Shown: piece by piece, positions 46,020 through 57,816 of the stretch
Layout: every line of letters begins with the position of its first letter
Numbering within the stretch: the first letter of the stretch is position 1
Assembly (NCBI GenBank): GCA_036493735.1
Contig: DASXPH010000024.1
Span: 62,001-126,000, forward strand
DNA: 64,000 nt
Direction of reading: 5' to 3'
Source of the DNA: AG2 sp036493735
GTDB lineage: Bacteria > Gemmatimonadota > Gemmatimonadetes > Gemmatimonadales > Gemmatimonadaceae
Position numbers and translations under genes: made by a program
Notes under the pieces: generated by a model
The model's input: the letters and a program-made list of their open reading frames with translations, nothing else
Database searches by the model: none
What the model was told of the DNA's origin: nothing

Positions 46020-49019
46020 TCACCCAGCGCCTAACTCCTTAAAACGCTTCGCGATCCCCGTATAGCCAAATTGCTCGATCGGTGATCTGTACCGATCAAT
46101 CCATTGACGCATACGATCCGGCGCGAGCGGAACGAGCCTTCGTCCACAATTGGCCGTCAGCCAGGCAGCTGTATAGAGATCGGACGATTCCGCGAACACC
46201 ATGGCCGTTTCATACCGCTCGAGCGCTTCATCCGGCCGACCGTCGGCAACCAGCAGCGCGACGCGGAGTGCCTCGAAGAACTCCCGCCCCTGGAACCAGT
46301 CGGGCCGTCTATGCACCCGCTCCTCGATCTCGGCGTAGGCTTCGCGCGCGTTCCCGATCTTGCCGCCTTCGATGCTGCACAAGCCAAGCGCTGCTAAGGC
46401 TCCAATCTCGACGTCGTCGGCGCCAATCCGCTGCGCCAGCGAAGCCGTCGCCTCATATAGCTCGGCGCCGGACTCCCAACCGCCATGCTCCCACTCCACG
46501 TTGGCCATGTTGTACAGTGCGTACAACTGGATCTCGCTGTTCTTCACGGCTGCCACGAGAGCGAGTGCCTCACCGAGGAGCTCTCTGGCCCGATCGTAGT
46601 CGCCCGTTCGATAGCATCCCACTCCCAAGTTCAATGCCGACGTACCCCATAAGTCCGGCATGCCGGCGCCGCGGGCGAGCGCGATTCCCCTCCCGTAGGA
46701 ATGTCGCGCGGTCTCCCAATCATTTCGTCGCGCAGCGATGCCGGCGAGGTTGATGTGACAGCGGGCTTGAGTTCGCGCGTCGCCGATCTGCTCGGCGATC
46801 GATAGCGCCTGATGGTAGTTGTCCTCTGCTCGCGCTGGCGCGTTTTGCAGCTGTGTCGCCGCAAGTCGGTTCACGGCTTGGGCCAAAAGCATCAAGTCTC
46901 CATGCTCCTTCGCAGTCTCGACGCACTCGCTGGCGCTGCGCTCAGCTTCAGCCTCGTCACCAAGTCGCCCATAGGTCTGTGAAAGCATCAGCAGGATCTC
47001 GATGTGCTCGCTCACGAATCCGAGTGTGCGCGCTTCCTGATCCAACTGAAGGAGACTTTCGAGCGTCAGCTTCGCCGGTCTGGCGAGCTCCTTTCCAGCG
47101 CGCTCGCGCATCCGCCGGAGCGTCAACGCGCGGCGTGCGTCGCCTTTGCCGACGAACCATTCTATCGCGAGATCACACTGCTCCTCCGCCTCGTCGAACC
47201 GGCCTGTCACCTCGGCCAACGTTGCAAGGCGGACCCGGACTTCTGCGAGCTCTGCGGGTGTGGACGCATTGCGGGCGGCGACGTTGAGAAAACCATTCGC
47301 GGCGGCGTAGGCGTACACTCGCTCCGCGTGCTCAGCAGCCACCAGCGCGTGCAAATAAGCTGGTGGCGCGCTCCCGGCGGCGTCGTAATGCAGCGCCATT
47401 TCAGAAACTCGAGTGCGATCGCGGCGCTCGAATGCTTCGGCAACACGCTGATGCGTCTGGCGGAGCCGGTCGTGTGGCAGGGACTGCAGAAGCGCCTCGA
47501 CCATATGCACATGGGTGAACGCGTATCCACGCCCACCGCGCTCATACGAGTGCTTCAGTACTCCGGCTATCAGACCTTCGGAAAGGGCTAGTTGCACCGC
47601 GGGCTCGCTTCCCGCTCCCGCCTCGACGACGAGACCCACGTCGAAGTCGTCGCCGATCACCGCCGCGATGCTCAGGACTGCCTGCGTGCTCGACGACAGG
47701 CGGCTGAGTCGCCGAGCGACCAGCGCTGGCAGGCCATTTGGAAGCCGCAGCTCGGAGACCGGCGTCCACTCCCAGCGTCCATCCACCTGCCAAAGGGCGC
47801 CTTCCTCGACCAGTGTACGCAGCAGCTGCGAGATAAATAGCGGGTTGCCTTCGGTGTGCCGATACAGGAACGCCAACAGCTCCCGCCCAACCTCCTGGCC
47901 ATGCATCGCGCCTTCGAGCCATCGCTTGGCCTCATCGCGCGTCAGGCGTGACAGCGCGATCTCGCGATACACACTGCTGTGCGTCAGCTCCTGTCGTCGC
48001 TCCGACGCCTCGGCATATGCCGCTTCCGTGCGGAAAGTCATCGCGATGAGCAACCGCTCTTTGTCGAGCTGCTGGGAGAGATGTTCGAGGACGTCCCACG
48101 ATGCCGTGTCCGCCCACTGCATTTCATCCAGGAGCAGGACGAGCGGACGTCGCTGCGTAGCCGTACGGATGTACTCGGCCAGCTCGTCGAGGAGGCGATA
48201 CTTGCTTCCCCATCGCATGCTCGTCGGCTCGGGATCCATGCCGAGGGCGGGCACCAGATGGTGCAACTCGCGCCATGGACCTGTCGGCGCTCCAGGGAGA
48301 CGGTGCAATGCCGTGATGATCGACGCCCAGACGCCATAGGGCTCGCGGACGCGCTGTTCCCGCGATCGACCTGCCACGAGCGACCCACCTTTCAAGCGCA
48401 CTTCCGGTTCCAGTCGCCGGACGAGGGTCGCCGTCCCGGAGCCAGCCTCTCCGAGCACAGCCACTGCTCGTGGTGCGCCAGCGAGCGCCTCATCGAGGCA
48501 TCGGACAAGCGTCTGGAATTCGACATTTCGGCCAGCAAAGCGGTCGATGTCCAGCCGACGCTCGGGTACATCGTGACCAGGCAATGGCGCGATCCCGACG
48601 CCGTCGCGGCCCTGTGCCTTCAGCCGAACCCGTGCCGCGTCGGCCGCCGCGTGCAGATGCTGGTAGCTCGAGCCGTGCTCGGGCGCGCTCGCTACGCCGA
48701 TCGATATGGTGACGCGCGCCGCACCGCCGCGGTCCGTTTCGGGAAAGAGATGACCCCGAACGGCGGCGCATAGCCGCTCAGCGATCACCCGTGCCGCGGT
48801 TGCCGACGCCCTGAGCAATGCGACGAATTCATCTCCGCCAGGATGAGCGACGAGCTCACCCTCTCGGAGATTGGCTCGAGTCAGGTCGAAAATGGTTCGA
48901 AGGACCTGCTCGGCATAGGCCTCACCGTAGTCCGCCGCCAATCGGCGATAGTGATCGACATCAGCGACGAGCAGAGCGATAGGCCGGCGCCCGGCACTCG
49001 CCTCGGCAACGGATGCCAT
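46020..49019 (-). CDS. GGDEF-AAA/STAND-TPR signalling protein with degenerate P-loop
   Basis: Protein of 999 residues. The N-terminal GGDEF domain (1-145) has an intact GGDEF motif (61-65), so it could make cyclic di-GMP. An AAA/STAND-type ATPase core follows (about 160-420): the P-loop reads GEAGSGTATL (190-199) with Thr at the catalytic-lysine position, while Walker B LVLLLDEMQWAD (293-304) is intact. The C-terminal half is a TPR array (about 560-990) typical of LuxR/AAA regulators, but no HTH domain is present. Nucleotide binding through the mutated P-loop may be lost or non-catalytic. No neighbouring kinase or regulator is coupled. Confidence 0.88.
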   Translation of the reverse strand: MASVAEASAGRRPIALLVADVDHYRRLAADYGEAYAEQVLRTIFDLTRANLREGELVAHPGGDEFVALLRASATAARVIAERLCAAVRGHLFPETDRGGAARVTISIGVASAPEHGSSYQHLHAAADAARVRLKAQGRDGVGIAPLPGHDVPERRLDIDRFAGRNVEFQTLVRCLDEALAGAPRAVAVLGEAGSGTATLVRRLEPEVRLKGGSLVAGRSREQRVREPYGVWASIITALHRLPGAPTGPWRELHHLVPALGMDPEPTSMRWGSKYRLLDELAEYIRTATQRRPLVLLLDEMQWADTASWDVLEHLSQQLDKERLLIAMTFRTEAAYAEASERRQELTHSSVYREIALSRLTRDEAKRWLEGAMHGQEVGRELLAFLYRHTEGNPLFISQLLRTLVEEGALWQVDGRWEWTPVSELRLPNGLPALVARRLSRLSSSTQAVLSIAAVIGDDFDVGLVVEAGAGSEPAVQLALSEGLIAGVLKHSYERGGRGYAFTHVHMVEALLQSLPHDRLRQTHQRVAEAFERRDRTRVSEMALHYDAAGSAPPAYLHALVAAEHAERVYAYAAANGFLNVAARNASTPAELAEVRVRLATLAEVTGRFDEAEEQCDLAIEWFVGKGDARRALTLRRMRERAGKELARPAKLTLESLLQLDQEARTLGFVSEHIEILLMLSQTYGRLGDEAEAERSASECVETAKEHGDLMLLAQAVNRLAATQLQNAPARAEDNYHQALSIAEQIGDARTQARCHINLAGIAARRNDWETARHSYGRGIALARGAGMPDLWGTSALNLGVGCYRTGDYDRARELLGEALALVAAVKNSEIQLYALYNMANVEWEHGGWESGAELYEATASLAQRIGADDVEIGALAALGLCSIEGGKIGNAREAYAEIEERVHRRPDWFQGREFFEALRVALLVADGRPDEALERYETAMVFAESSDLYTAAWLTANCGRRLVPLAPDRMRQWIDRYRSPIEQFGYTGIAKRFKELGAG

Positions 49020-49257
49020 AGCGGTGTCGACAAAGGCGTCGTAAGTCGCGAGTCGTCGCTGCTGATCGAGAAGGATTGGCTAGCTCCTGAAGACGTTTCC
49101 CGCGTACGGCGGGTGGCTTTGTCAACCGTAAGAAAGAGGCACCGAATGGCGCAAGAGAAAAGGCACGATTTCGCCCGAGAAGCCCACGACTTTCCTCCTC
49201 TTAGCGGCGCATCGTGTTAACGATCCTGCCCTCCTGACCGTCAATCGTTTGTCATCA

Positions 49258-51171
<1,914 letters not shown>

Positions 51172-51192
51172 TCGGCTGTAATCGAGGTAAGT

Positions 51193-52497
51193 ATGAATCG
51201 ACGCGTGTTCATGAAATCAGGCGCCCTGGCGCTGGTAACGATGGGCCTGAGCCCGAGCTTTCTGCGCCGGAGTGTCTACGGCATGGAGCTCCTGAAGGGC
51301 GCGGCCAGCCATGGCAATAGACGCGGGAAAGTGCTGATCTGCCTATTTCAGCGAGGTGCGGCGGACGCCCTGAACGTCGTCGTTCCGCATGGAGAAGCGG
51401 CGTACTATCGCATGCGCCCGTCGATTGCCATTCCGCGTCCGGTCTCTGGAGCGGCGCAGGCAGCGGTGGATCTCGACGGCTTCTTCGGCCTACACCCGTC
51501 GCTCGGGTCATTCAAGGAGCTGTGGGATCGCGGGCTGCTCGCACCAGTCCACGCTGTGGGAAGCCCGAGTAACACGCGCTCGCATTTCGATGCGCAGGAT
51601 TACATGGAAAGTGGCACGCCCGACAACAAGGGCACCGTCGATGGATGGTTGAACCGTTATCTGGCCGCGCGCGGGACGTGCGAGGAGTGTGCGGCCGGCG
51701 CGCGGCCAGGGAATGGCGCGTCGCATCCTTCGGCGTTCGAAGCAGTCGCGATGACACCGCAGACACCGCGGATCCTCGAGGGGGCCGCACCCGTGATCGC
51801 GATGAATAGCCTCGACGAGTTCTCGATCCGCACGAATGGCACGGAAGCCGAGCGAATCGAGGCGCTGTATCGGACCGGTTCGTCTGACGTCGTGCATGCC
51901 GCCGGCGGCGAGATGTTCGAGGCGATGAAGATTCTCCGATCAGCGAATCCTCAACAGTACATTCCCGAGCACGGCGCGGATTATCCGCGCTCGCCGTTTG
52001 GTCAGCACCTGCGGCAGATCGCGCAACTGATCAAGGCGGACGTCGGTCTGGAGGTCGCCTTTGCCGATGTCGGCGGCTGGGACACGCACGTCAACCAGGG
52101 CGGCGCCACGGGACAATTGGCGGGCCGTCTCGACGACTTCTCCAAATCGATCAACGCCCTCGTGACGGACCTGGGCGACCGCATGTCGGACGTCGTGATC
52201 ATGACGATGTCGGAGTTCGGTCGAACAGCGCGGCAGAATGGCAACGGCGGTACCGATCACGGACATGCAACCGCGATGTTCGTCATCGGCGGGAGCGTGC
52301 ACGGAGGTAAGAAGGTGTTCGGTCGTTGGCCGGGCCTCGAGACGGAGCAGCTCAACGAAGGTCGCGACCTGGCGCTTACCACCGACTTCCGCTCGGTGTT
52401 CAGCGAGGTGGTGGCAAAGCATATGGGAGCGCAGAAGCTCGAGTCGATTTTCCCGGGCTTCGAGAATGATCGATCGAAGTGGCTCGGACTGCTTTGA
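51193..52497 (+). CDS. Tat-exported DUF1501 protein
   Basis: Protein of 434 residues with a twin-arginine-like leader (MNRRVFMKSGALALVTMGLSPS). Family landmarks: FQRGAADALNVVVPHG, HPSLGSFKELWDRGLLAPVHAVGSPSNTRSHFDAQDYMESGTP, DVGGWDTHVNQGG, MSEFGRTARQNGNGGTDHGHATAMFVIGG and a late FEND. DUF1501 shares a sulfatase/phosphatase-like fold, and the His- and Asp-rich motifs look metal-binding. Its pairing with DUF1800 is conserved and suggests joint action at the cell surface. Confidence 0.9.
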   Translation: MNRRVFMKSGALALVTMGLSPSFLRRSVYGMELLKGAASHGNRRGKVLICLFQRGAADALNVVVPHGEAAYYRMRPSIAIPRPVSGAAQAAVDLDGFFGLHPSLGSFKELWDRGLLAPVHAVGSPSNTRSHFDAQDYMESGTPDNKGTVDGWLNRYLAARGTCEECAAGARPGNGASHPSAFEAVAMTPQTPRILEGAAPVIAMNSLDEFSIRTNGTEAERIEALYRTGSSDVVHAAGGEMFEAMKILRSANPQQYIPEHGADYPRSPFGQHLRQIAQLIKADVGLEVAFADVGGWDTHVNQGGATGQLAGRLDDFSKSINALVTDLGDRMSDVVIMTMSEFGRTARQNGNGGTDHGHATAMFVIGGSVHGGKKVFGRWPGLETEQLNEGRDLALTTDFRSVFSEVVAKHMGAQKLESIFPGFENDRSKWLGLL

Positions 52498-52534
52498 ATC
52501 AGCAGTATCAAACGGCCCACGCTGCAACTGATTG

Positions 52535-52610
52535 AAACCGCGGAGGGCGCAGAGCGCCCTCCGAGTTAGTTCTCCGCGTCCCTCCGTGCACTAAGCGCCC
52601 TCCGCGGTTT
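52535..52610. repeat. CCGCGGAGGGCGC inverted repeat at a stop codon
   Basis: AAACCGCGGAGGGCGC (52535-52550) and its exact inverted copy GCGCCCTCCGCGGTTT (52595-52610), with more CTCCGCG/CCCTCCG pieces in the 44-bp loop. The right arm overlaps the TAA of the PBP gene (52609-52611). It is related to the outer arms at 31107-31247. Confidence 0.8.
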
Positions 52611-54792
52611 AGAATCTGAAGATCTTCTTCAGTTTCCCGATGCCCTTGCCGATCGACTGAAGAATGTTGCCGACCTCTTGAGGAGCGCTCTCGCCGTTGT
52701 CAACGGTCTGTGACTGGAACGGCTGCTCGTGCATCGAGCAAGGCAGTTGAGGCTCGGTACCTGGTTTGAAGTACTCGCGTTGGCGCCGCGGACAAAACTC
52801 GGTCGCGAGCATCCCCGACTCCGGGTCGATCACTCGCATCACCATGCCCTCGGGCACAGTGAAGTCGGCTCCTGGCCGCTCATGCCATCCATTCAGATAG
52901 AAGTCCGCCCACGCTGGTGCGGCCAAGTGCCCACCAGAGGCGCCAGAGGCGATCGGACGCGGCGTGTCGTACCCGAACCAGACACCAGCCAGTAATGATG
53001 GCGTATAACCCACGAACCAGACGTCGTTGCCTTCGTTTGTCGTTCCCGTTTTCCCGGCGACCGGACCGGTGACGCCGAGGTCTCGCAGCGTCCGACCGGT
53101 GCCATAGTCCACGACTGAACGCAGCATCGAGGTGATCTCGTAGGCGTCGCGTGGATCCATGATCGGCGTCGTCTGGATTTCGGTGCTCCAGAGTAGTGTG
53201 CCATCGGGCGCCTCGATGCGCGTGACGAGACGGGGGCGCACCTTGTGACCGCCATTCGCGAAGGGCGCGTAGGCGGTCACGAGCTCCAAGGGCGTCACGT
53301 CTACAGCGCCTAACGCGATAGATGGCACATCGGGAATGGGACTGACGATTCCATTTCGTCGCGCGGCAGCGATTACCGACTCTTCACCCACCGTGCGACT
53401 CACGCGCACCGTTGCCGCATTCGCCGAGAGCGTGAGGGCGCGACGAAGCGTGATCTCGCCGGCATAGTTGTCGTTGTAGTTGGCTGGCCGCCAAATCGTT
53501 CTCCCCGTCGCGACTTCGACGGGATCGTCATCGACCATCGAGGCGGGCGAGAGGCCAGCCTGCAGTGCCGCTTCGTAGACGAAGGGCTTGAACGCCGAGC
53601 CGGGCTGCCGCCGGGCAGAGAATGCCCGATTGAATCCGCCGCGCACTGTTTTGTTCGTCTTGCGGCCCGGCACGAGCGCGCGAATGTCGCCCGTCGCCGG
53701 ATCCATGGCGACGAGCGCGCCCTGCGCCGCCTCGGCGACGTGGCCGTAGGAGTCCATCGTCTCACGCGTGATCGCGGCCGCCTGACGCGCCACCGCACGA
53801 TCGGCCGAGCGTTGCAGCGCGAAGTCGAGCGTGGTGTGTACGGTGACGTCACCGTCCTGCAACACGTCCGGCAGCATCGAATCGACCATGGCTCGAACGG
53901 CGTCGAGCGCCGATGGCTCGTCGGCCGAGGACGGACGCCATTCATTCTCCGCGATGCGCAGCGGCTGTTGCTCGGCAGCTGACGCCGCCGCGCCAGAGAT
54001 GAAGCCCTGATCGGCCATGAGGCCTAGTACGAGATTGCGACGGCTCAGCGCCGCGCGCGCGTTGCGCCGCGGCGTGTACGTCGATGGAGCCTTCGGCAAC
54101 GCGGCGAGCATTGCTCCCTCGGCGAGGGTCAGCTGGCTGACGTGTTTGCCGAAGAGGTCGCGGCTCGCGGCCTCGACGCCATTCATGCCGTTGCCAAGGT
54201 AGATGACGTTTAGATAATGCTCAAGAATCTGGTCCTTGGCGAGCTCGCGCTCGACGAGCCGGGAAATGCGAAGCTCGACCAACTTTCGCCGCAAAGATCG
54301 ACCGTGATAGCGGTCCGATAGAAAGCTGTTGTGCACGACCTGCATCGTGATCGTGCTGAAGCCCTCACGCACCCCTAGCGAGCCGACGTTGCGTACGAGA
54401 GCGCGGAGAAAGCCACGCCAATCGAGACCGTTGTGGTCATAGAAGCGCCGGTCTTCCGTCGCAATGAACGCCTGCTGGACGTACGTCGGTACTTCGCGAA
54501 GCTCGACATTCACCCTTCTCACTATCGCCAGGCGGCCGATCAGTCGGCCGTACTCATCGACGATCCGACCTCCCTCGCTTGGATGAAACGCCCGAATCTC
54601 GGAGGGTGTCGGGCAGCCAGCAAAGCCACAGGTGTAGAGCCAACTGTCGATGGCGAACACAGCTACCACCGTTGCCGTCAGCAAGGAAACGCCGATCCAG
54701 TGGCGCCGAAGGAGTGTAGTAAACGAAAGCTTCGGCGCCTCACGAAGGCGCTGTCGAAGCCCGGTTACCAGGACATGGGGAGAGAGTCTCAC
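52609..54792 (-). CDS. Class A penicillin-binding protein (PBP1A/1B type)
   Basis: Bifunctional peptidoglycan synthase of 727 residues. A membrane anchor lies at about 33-52 (IGVSLLTATVVAVFAIDSWL). The glycosyltransferase domain carries TEDRRFYDH (catalytic Glu113). The transpeptidase domain has SAFK (Ser399, Lys402), SAN (456-458) and KTGTT (581-585). The C-terminal tail contains a cysteine pair (FCPRR, LPCSM) and an amphipathic end. GTG start. It extends glycan strands and crosslinks them in the periplasm. It faces the DUF1501 gene across a stop-to-stop inverted repeat. Confidence 0.95.
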   Translation of the reverse strand: MRLSPHVLVTGLRQRLREAPKLSFTTLLRRHWIGVSLLTATVVAVFAIDSWLYTCGFAGCPTPSEIRAFHPSEGGRIVDEYGRLIGRLAIVRRVNVELREVPTYVQQAFIATEDRRFYDHNGLDWRGFLRALVRNVGSLGVREGFSTITMQVVHNSFLSDRYHGRSLRRKLVELRISRLVERELAKDQILEHYLNVIYLGNGMNGVEAASRDLFGKHVSQLTLAEGAMLAALPKAPSTYTPRRNARAALSRRNLVLGLMADQGFISGAAASAAEQQPLRIAENEWRPSSADEPSALDAVRAMVDSMLPDVLQDGDVTVHTTLDFALQRSADRAVARQAAAITRETMDSYGHVAEAAQGALVAMDPATGDIRALVPGRKTNKTVRGGFNRAFSARRQPGSAFKPFVYEAALQAGLSPASMVDDDPVEVATGRTIWRPANYNDNYAGEITLRRALTLSANAATVRVSRTVGEESVIAAARRNGIVSPIPDVPSIALGAVDVTPLELVTAYAPFANGGHKVRPRLVTRIEAPDGTLLWSTEIQTTPIMDPRDAYEITSMLRSVVDYGTGRTLRDLGVTGPVAGKTGTTNEGNDVWFVGYTPSLLAGVWFGYDTPRPIASGASGGHLAAPAWADFYLNGWHERPGADFTVPEGMVMRVIDPESGMLATEFCPRRQREYFKPGTEPQLPCSMHEQPFQSQTVDNGESAPQEVGNILQSIGKGIGKLKKIFRF

Positions 54793-54920
54793 GCGTGACG
54801 CACTCTAACGAGGCGAGGTGTGGTACATGAGAGTGCTACGTTTCTCGCGCGTCTCGAGTTCCCGTCGCGCTTTTGCCGACAGTCGATTCATCATTCTGGG
54901 AGTTGAAGCTGCAGTACGCC

Positions 54921-55979
54921 ATGACATACCGCACCAACGGCAAGCCGGTCATCCTCGCCCTCGTGTTCGCCGCGACCGCCGCCTGTGGAAGTCGCGCAAC
55001 CAACGCCGCTGCTACGAGCAGGTCCGGTGCCCCCGCGCAACCCAGCACAGGTCCAGCCGCGGCGGCAGTCAACGTCGACGCGTCACCGCCTGGCGTCAGG
55101 ACGGCGTCCTCGGCTGGCGACATCGCGCGGCCGGGCACTCGACTGGTCGCGAATCATCTCGGTCGCATTCCGATTCTGGAGTACCATGTGATCGGCGGCA
55201 CAAAGAACGCCCTCTACACACGCACAGCTGAGAGCTTTCGAAAAGATCTCGAAGATGTGTACGCGCGCGGCTATCGGCCGATCACGGTTTCACAAATGCT
55301 CGATAAGGATTTTCGCGACGTGCCCGCCGGCATGTCTCCGGTGATTTTCGTGTTCGACGACGCCTCCGCGGAGCAGTTCAGCTACATCGATAACAATGGC
55401 AAGCTGGAGATCGATCCGACGAGCGGCGTCGGCATCTGGCTCGATTTCCAGAAGGCCCATCCCGATTGGAAGAATCGAGCGACCTTCTGCATGCTGAACG
55501 GCGGAGCGGCTGGCCACAACTTCTTTGGCGACGGACCGAAGTTCCGTGGCCAGCACAAGCAGTGGCGCTTTCAGAAGGTGAAGTGGCTGGCGGACAACGG
55601 CTTCGAGCTGTGCGGCCACACGCTGTGGCACGCGATGTTGAACAAATACTCGGACGAAGTGGTGCAGGAACAGATCGCCCGAAATATCATGGGCATCGAT
55701 TCGGCGGTCGCGGGCTATCGCGTTCGCACGTTCGCGCTGCCCTACGGTATCTGGCCGAAGAATCGTTCACTCGCCTGGCAAGGCACGTGGACCGACAAGA
55801 GGGGCCAGGCTCACAGCTACCATTTCGAGGGAGTGTTGGAGGTATCCGGAGGACCGGCGCGAAGCCCGTTTGATCCGCAGTTCAATCCGCACAGCATAAC
55901 GAGGATCGAAGCGATCGGCGACGACATCAGGCATCAGTTGGACAAACTCGACGCGACGAAGACGCGATTCGTATGGTGA
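54921..55979 (+). CDS. Polysaccharide-deacetylase-like lipoprotein
   Basis: Protein of 352 residues with lipobox TAAC (signal LALVFAATAAC). An Ala/Ser/Pro spacer runs to about 85. The NodB-like fold then shows ILEYHVIGG, VIFVFDDASAEQF (catalytic and metal aspartates), GHTLWHAML (metal histidines) and FALPYGIWPKN. The family deacetylates N-acetyl sugars of peptidoglycan or exopolysaccharide; here it is probably anchored facing the periplasm. ATG at 54921; a TTG at 54873 would lengthen it. Its stop abuts the convergent gene directly. Confidence 0.82.
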   Translation: MTYRTNGKPVILALVFAATAACGSRATNAAATSRSGAPAQPSTGPAAAAVNVDASPPGVRTASSAGDIARPGTRLVANHLGRIPILEYHVIGGTKNALYTRTAESFRKDLEDVYARGYRPITVSQMLDKDFRDVPAGMSPVIFVFDDASAEQFSYIDNNGKLEIDPTSGVGIWLDFQKAHPDWKNRATFCMLNGGAAGHNFFGDGPKFRGQHKQWRFQKVKWLADNGFELCGHTLWHAMLNKYSDEVVQEQIARNIMGIDSAVAGYRVRTFALPYGIWPKNRSLAWQGTWTDKRGQAHSYHFEGVLEVSGGPARSPFDPQFNPHSITRIEAIGDDIRHQLDKLDATKTRFVW

Positions 55980-56585
55980 TCAGCGCCGCAAGGCCTGCAG
56001 CGTAGTCTCTAAAGCCAGGCGTTGCTGTGGATGCGTTGCTTCAGTGAGCAGACCTTCGTAAGTCACGATCGCGAGATCGAGGGCGGCGGGATCGTCCTCG
56101 GACGTTGCGAGACTCACGGCGTTGTCTGCGAGCGCGGCGCGGGCAAGCTGATCCTGCGGGAAGCGTCGGGTGACTTGCCGCCATCGCTCGACCCGTCCGC
56201 GCAGATCCGACTCGGAGAGCGCCCACAAGTGCCAGGCGCCGCGATTCGTCTCGTCAATTTCCCTTGCGCGGGCCGCCAGGGCGCCGACGGCCTCGGCACC
56301 TCGACCGGTGAGCCAGTACGCGTTCGCGAGCACGACCATGGCCTGCGCGTCTCGAGGACGCTGGGCGACAAGGTGCTCGTACGCCGGGATGACGACCTCG
56401 GGCATGCTGCCGTAAGGGCGAAGGGCGTGCGCCAGTTCCTCGGGATCGCTGCGGGAGGCGAGCGCACGCAGGTGGTCGATCAGCGTACCGATATCCCCAC
56501 TCAACCGATACTCTTCCACGACCTTTGCAAGGTCGCGATCGAGGCCCGATCCTGACTGGGTAGCGGAGGACGAAGCGGATTCCAT
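55980..56585 (-). CDS. TPR-like helical protein
   Basis: Protein of 201 residues, all-helical in composition. PEVVIPAYEHLVAQRPRDAQAMVVLANAYWLTGRGAEAVGALAARAREIDETNRGAWHLWALSESDLRGRVERWRQVTRRFP has the A-x-x-Y/W and P-x-x motifs of tetratricopeptide repeats, at least two units. A protein-protein scaffold is likely; partners unknown. Its stop codon directly abuts that of the deacetylase-like gene, an extreme tail-to-tail arrangement with no spacer. Confidence 0.65.
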   Translation of the reverse strand: MESASSSATQSGSGLDRDLAKVVEEYRLSGDIGTLIDHLRALASRSDPEELAHALRPYGSMPEVVIPAYEHLVAQRPRDAQAMVVLANAYWLTGRGAEAVGALAARAREIDETNRGAWHLWALSESDLRGRVERWRQVTRRFPQDQLARAALADNAVSLATSEDDPAALDLAIVTYEGLLTEATHPQQRLALETTLQALRR

Positions 56586-56636
56586 GCACAAATACTACTC
56601 ACGCGGTGTAGTAGAGGCAGTCGGGCGCGACGCCGT

Positions 56637-57314
56637 ATGACGGCGCCTGCCGAGCCGGTCGTCGTCCTTCTTTTCGCGGACAGCGAGGATCGTGGATCGC
56701 TCCTACGGGGCCAGCTCTCGATGATCCTTCCCGGCGCATCGATCCGGTCGCTGACGAGCGCCAATCTCGCCGAGGGTGCCTTGGAGGCTGGTGACGCGGC
56801 GTTGATCGACGTGCACTGCGGCGCCTGTGTCGGCAGCGGCGACTCGGAAACGGTAGGCGGCGGATCCGTGACGGTGGTTATGAAGAACGCGCTACAGCCA
56901 GCAATGGTTCTTCGAGCGCGCGGCTTCACCAGTCCAATCGTGGTCGTCGCGAACGTGCCTGACGAGAAGGCGTTTTGTGCTGCCGCCGAAACACTGGGGG
57001 TAGTCGCAGTCGCCCGAGAACGCTGCGAGGAATCGCCGGCTCCGCTCGCGAGAGCACTGAGCTCGGCATTCGAAGCGGACGCGCGTGTCACGCCGACGCT
57101 TGTTCGCGCTCGACGCGTTTTCGCGGCCGGCCAGACAGCACTCTCGCTTCAACATGCCATCAACAATCCGCTGGCGGCGCTGATGGCCGAGGCGCAGCTC
57201 CTTCAGATGGAGGAACTGAATGGGGAGCAACGAGGTTCGGTTGATCGAATGGTGGAGCTGTGCAGGCGAATCAGCGTACTGGTGCGACAGCTGGATGCAA
57301 TCGGGGACGGCTGA
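56637..57314 (+). CDS. Receiver-like plus HisKA protein without kinase domain
   Basis: Protein of 225 residues. Residues 1-135 look like a degenerate receiver (VVVLLFADSEDRGSLLRGQLSMI, ALIDVHCG, FTSPIVVVANVP), with no clear phospho-acceptor Asp context. Residues 165-222 form a HisKA dimerisation domain with the phospho-histidine at H173 (LQHAINNPLAAL). No HATPase_c domain follows; the frame stops at residue 225. It resembles phosphotransfer proteins such as ChpT/Spo0B in using a DHp domain without ATP. It could relay to the orphan OmpR regulator. Confidence 0.7.
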   Translation: MTAPAEPVVVLLFADSEDRGSLLRGQLSMILPGASIRSLTSANLAEGALEAGDAALIDVHCGACVGSGDSETVGGGSVTVVMKNALQPAMVLRARGFTSPIVVVANVPDEKAFCAAAETLGVVAVARERCEESPAPLARALSSAFEADARVTPTLVRARRVFAAGQTALSLQHAINNPLAALMAEAQLLQMEELNGEQRGSVDRMVELCRRISVLVRQLDAIGDG

Positions 57315-57816
57315 CGTGACGCAGGGCACGTTATGCGTGTCCTTTTGGCAAGCAATCGAGATAGGAGCCGGTCCGGCATGAACTTCGCAGCGAGGGCTTT
57401 CCGGTGGGGCTATAATTTCAGGGTTGCGCGATCCTGAGTTAGTGGCGATACTCGTAGGCGTCCGCCGGTACGACTGCGACGTCGTCCGCTCGGTCGCTCT
57501 GTTTGTTGGCGTGGCTACCCGGATCCGCGCTCGAGCGATATTCCGGTTGGCTGAGTGCCGCGCCGCACGACGATCGCCGGCACCGCGTGAGTCAATCATG
57601 CTCCTCGCGGCCTGAGAGCAAGCGTCGCATCGATCCCGCCACATTGCGTCGATCCGCACTACGAGTCCAATCGGGATTCAGAGCGGTTTTGGCTGCGCGC
57701 TTCTGCGCGATGTCGCGCAGCGTAGGCTCACAAGCTTGATATCGATTTCCGCATAAGTTGTCGGCCCAGGTGTGGGCGAGCAGGCGGAGCATTCACCCTT
57801 ACTCAACCATTGCAGC
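57315..57816. other. About 500-bp region upstream of rho, no gene
   Basis: No convincing reading frame. A perfect TATAAT lies at 57411-57416, without a good -35 box at 17 or 18 bp. If used it would give a rho leader of about 400 nt. A second AT-rich patch lies at 57735-57755 (TTGATATCG...CATAAG). Long Rho leaders are known to support autoregulation in some bacteria, but nothing here proves it. No known RNA family was recognised. Confidence 0.35.

Noticed and set aside
57411..57416. Confident rho promoter
   Set aside because: The TATAAT is perfect but no -35 box lies at a normal distance; kept only as a remark in the spacer entry.
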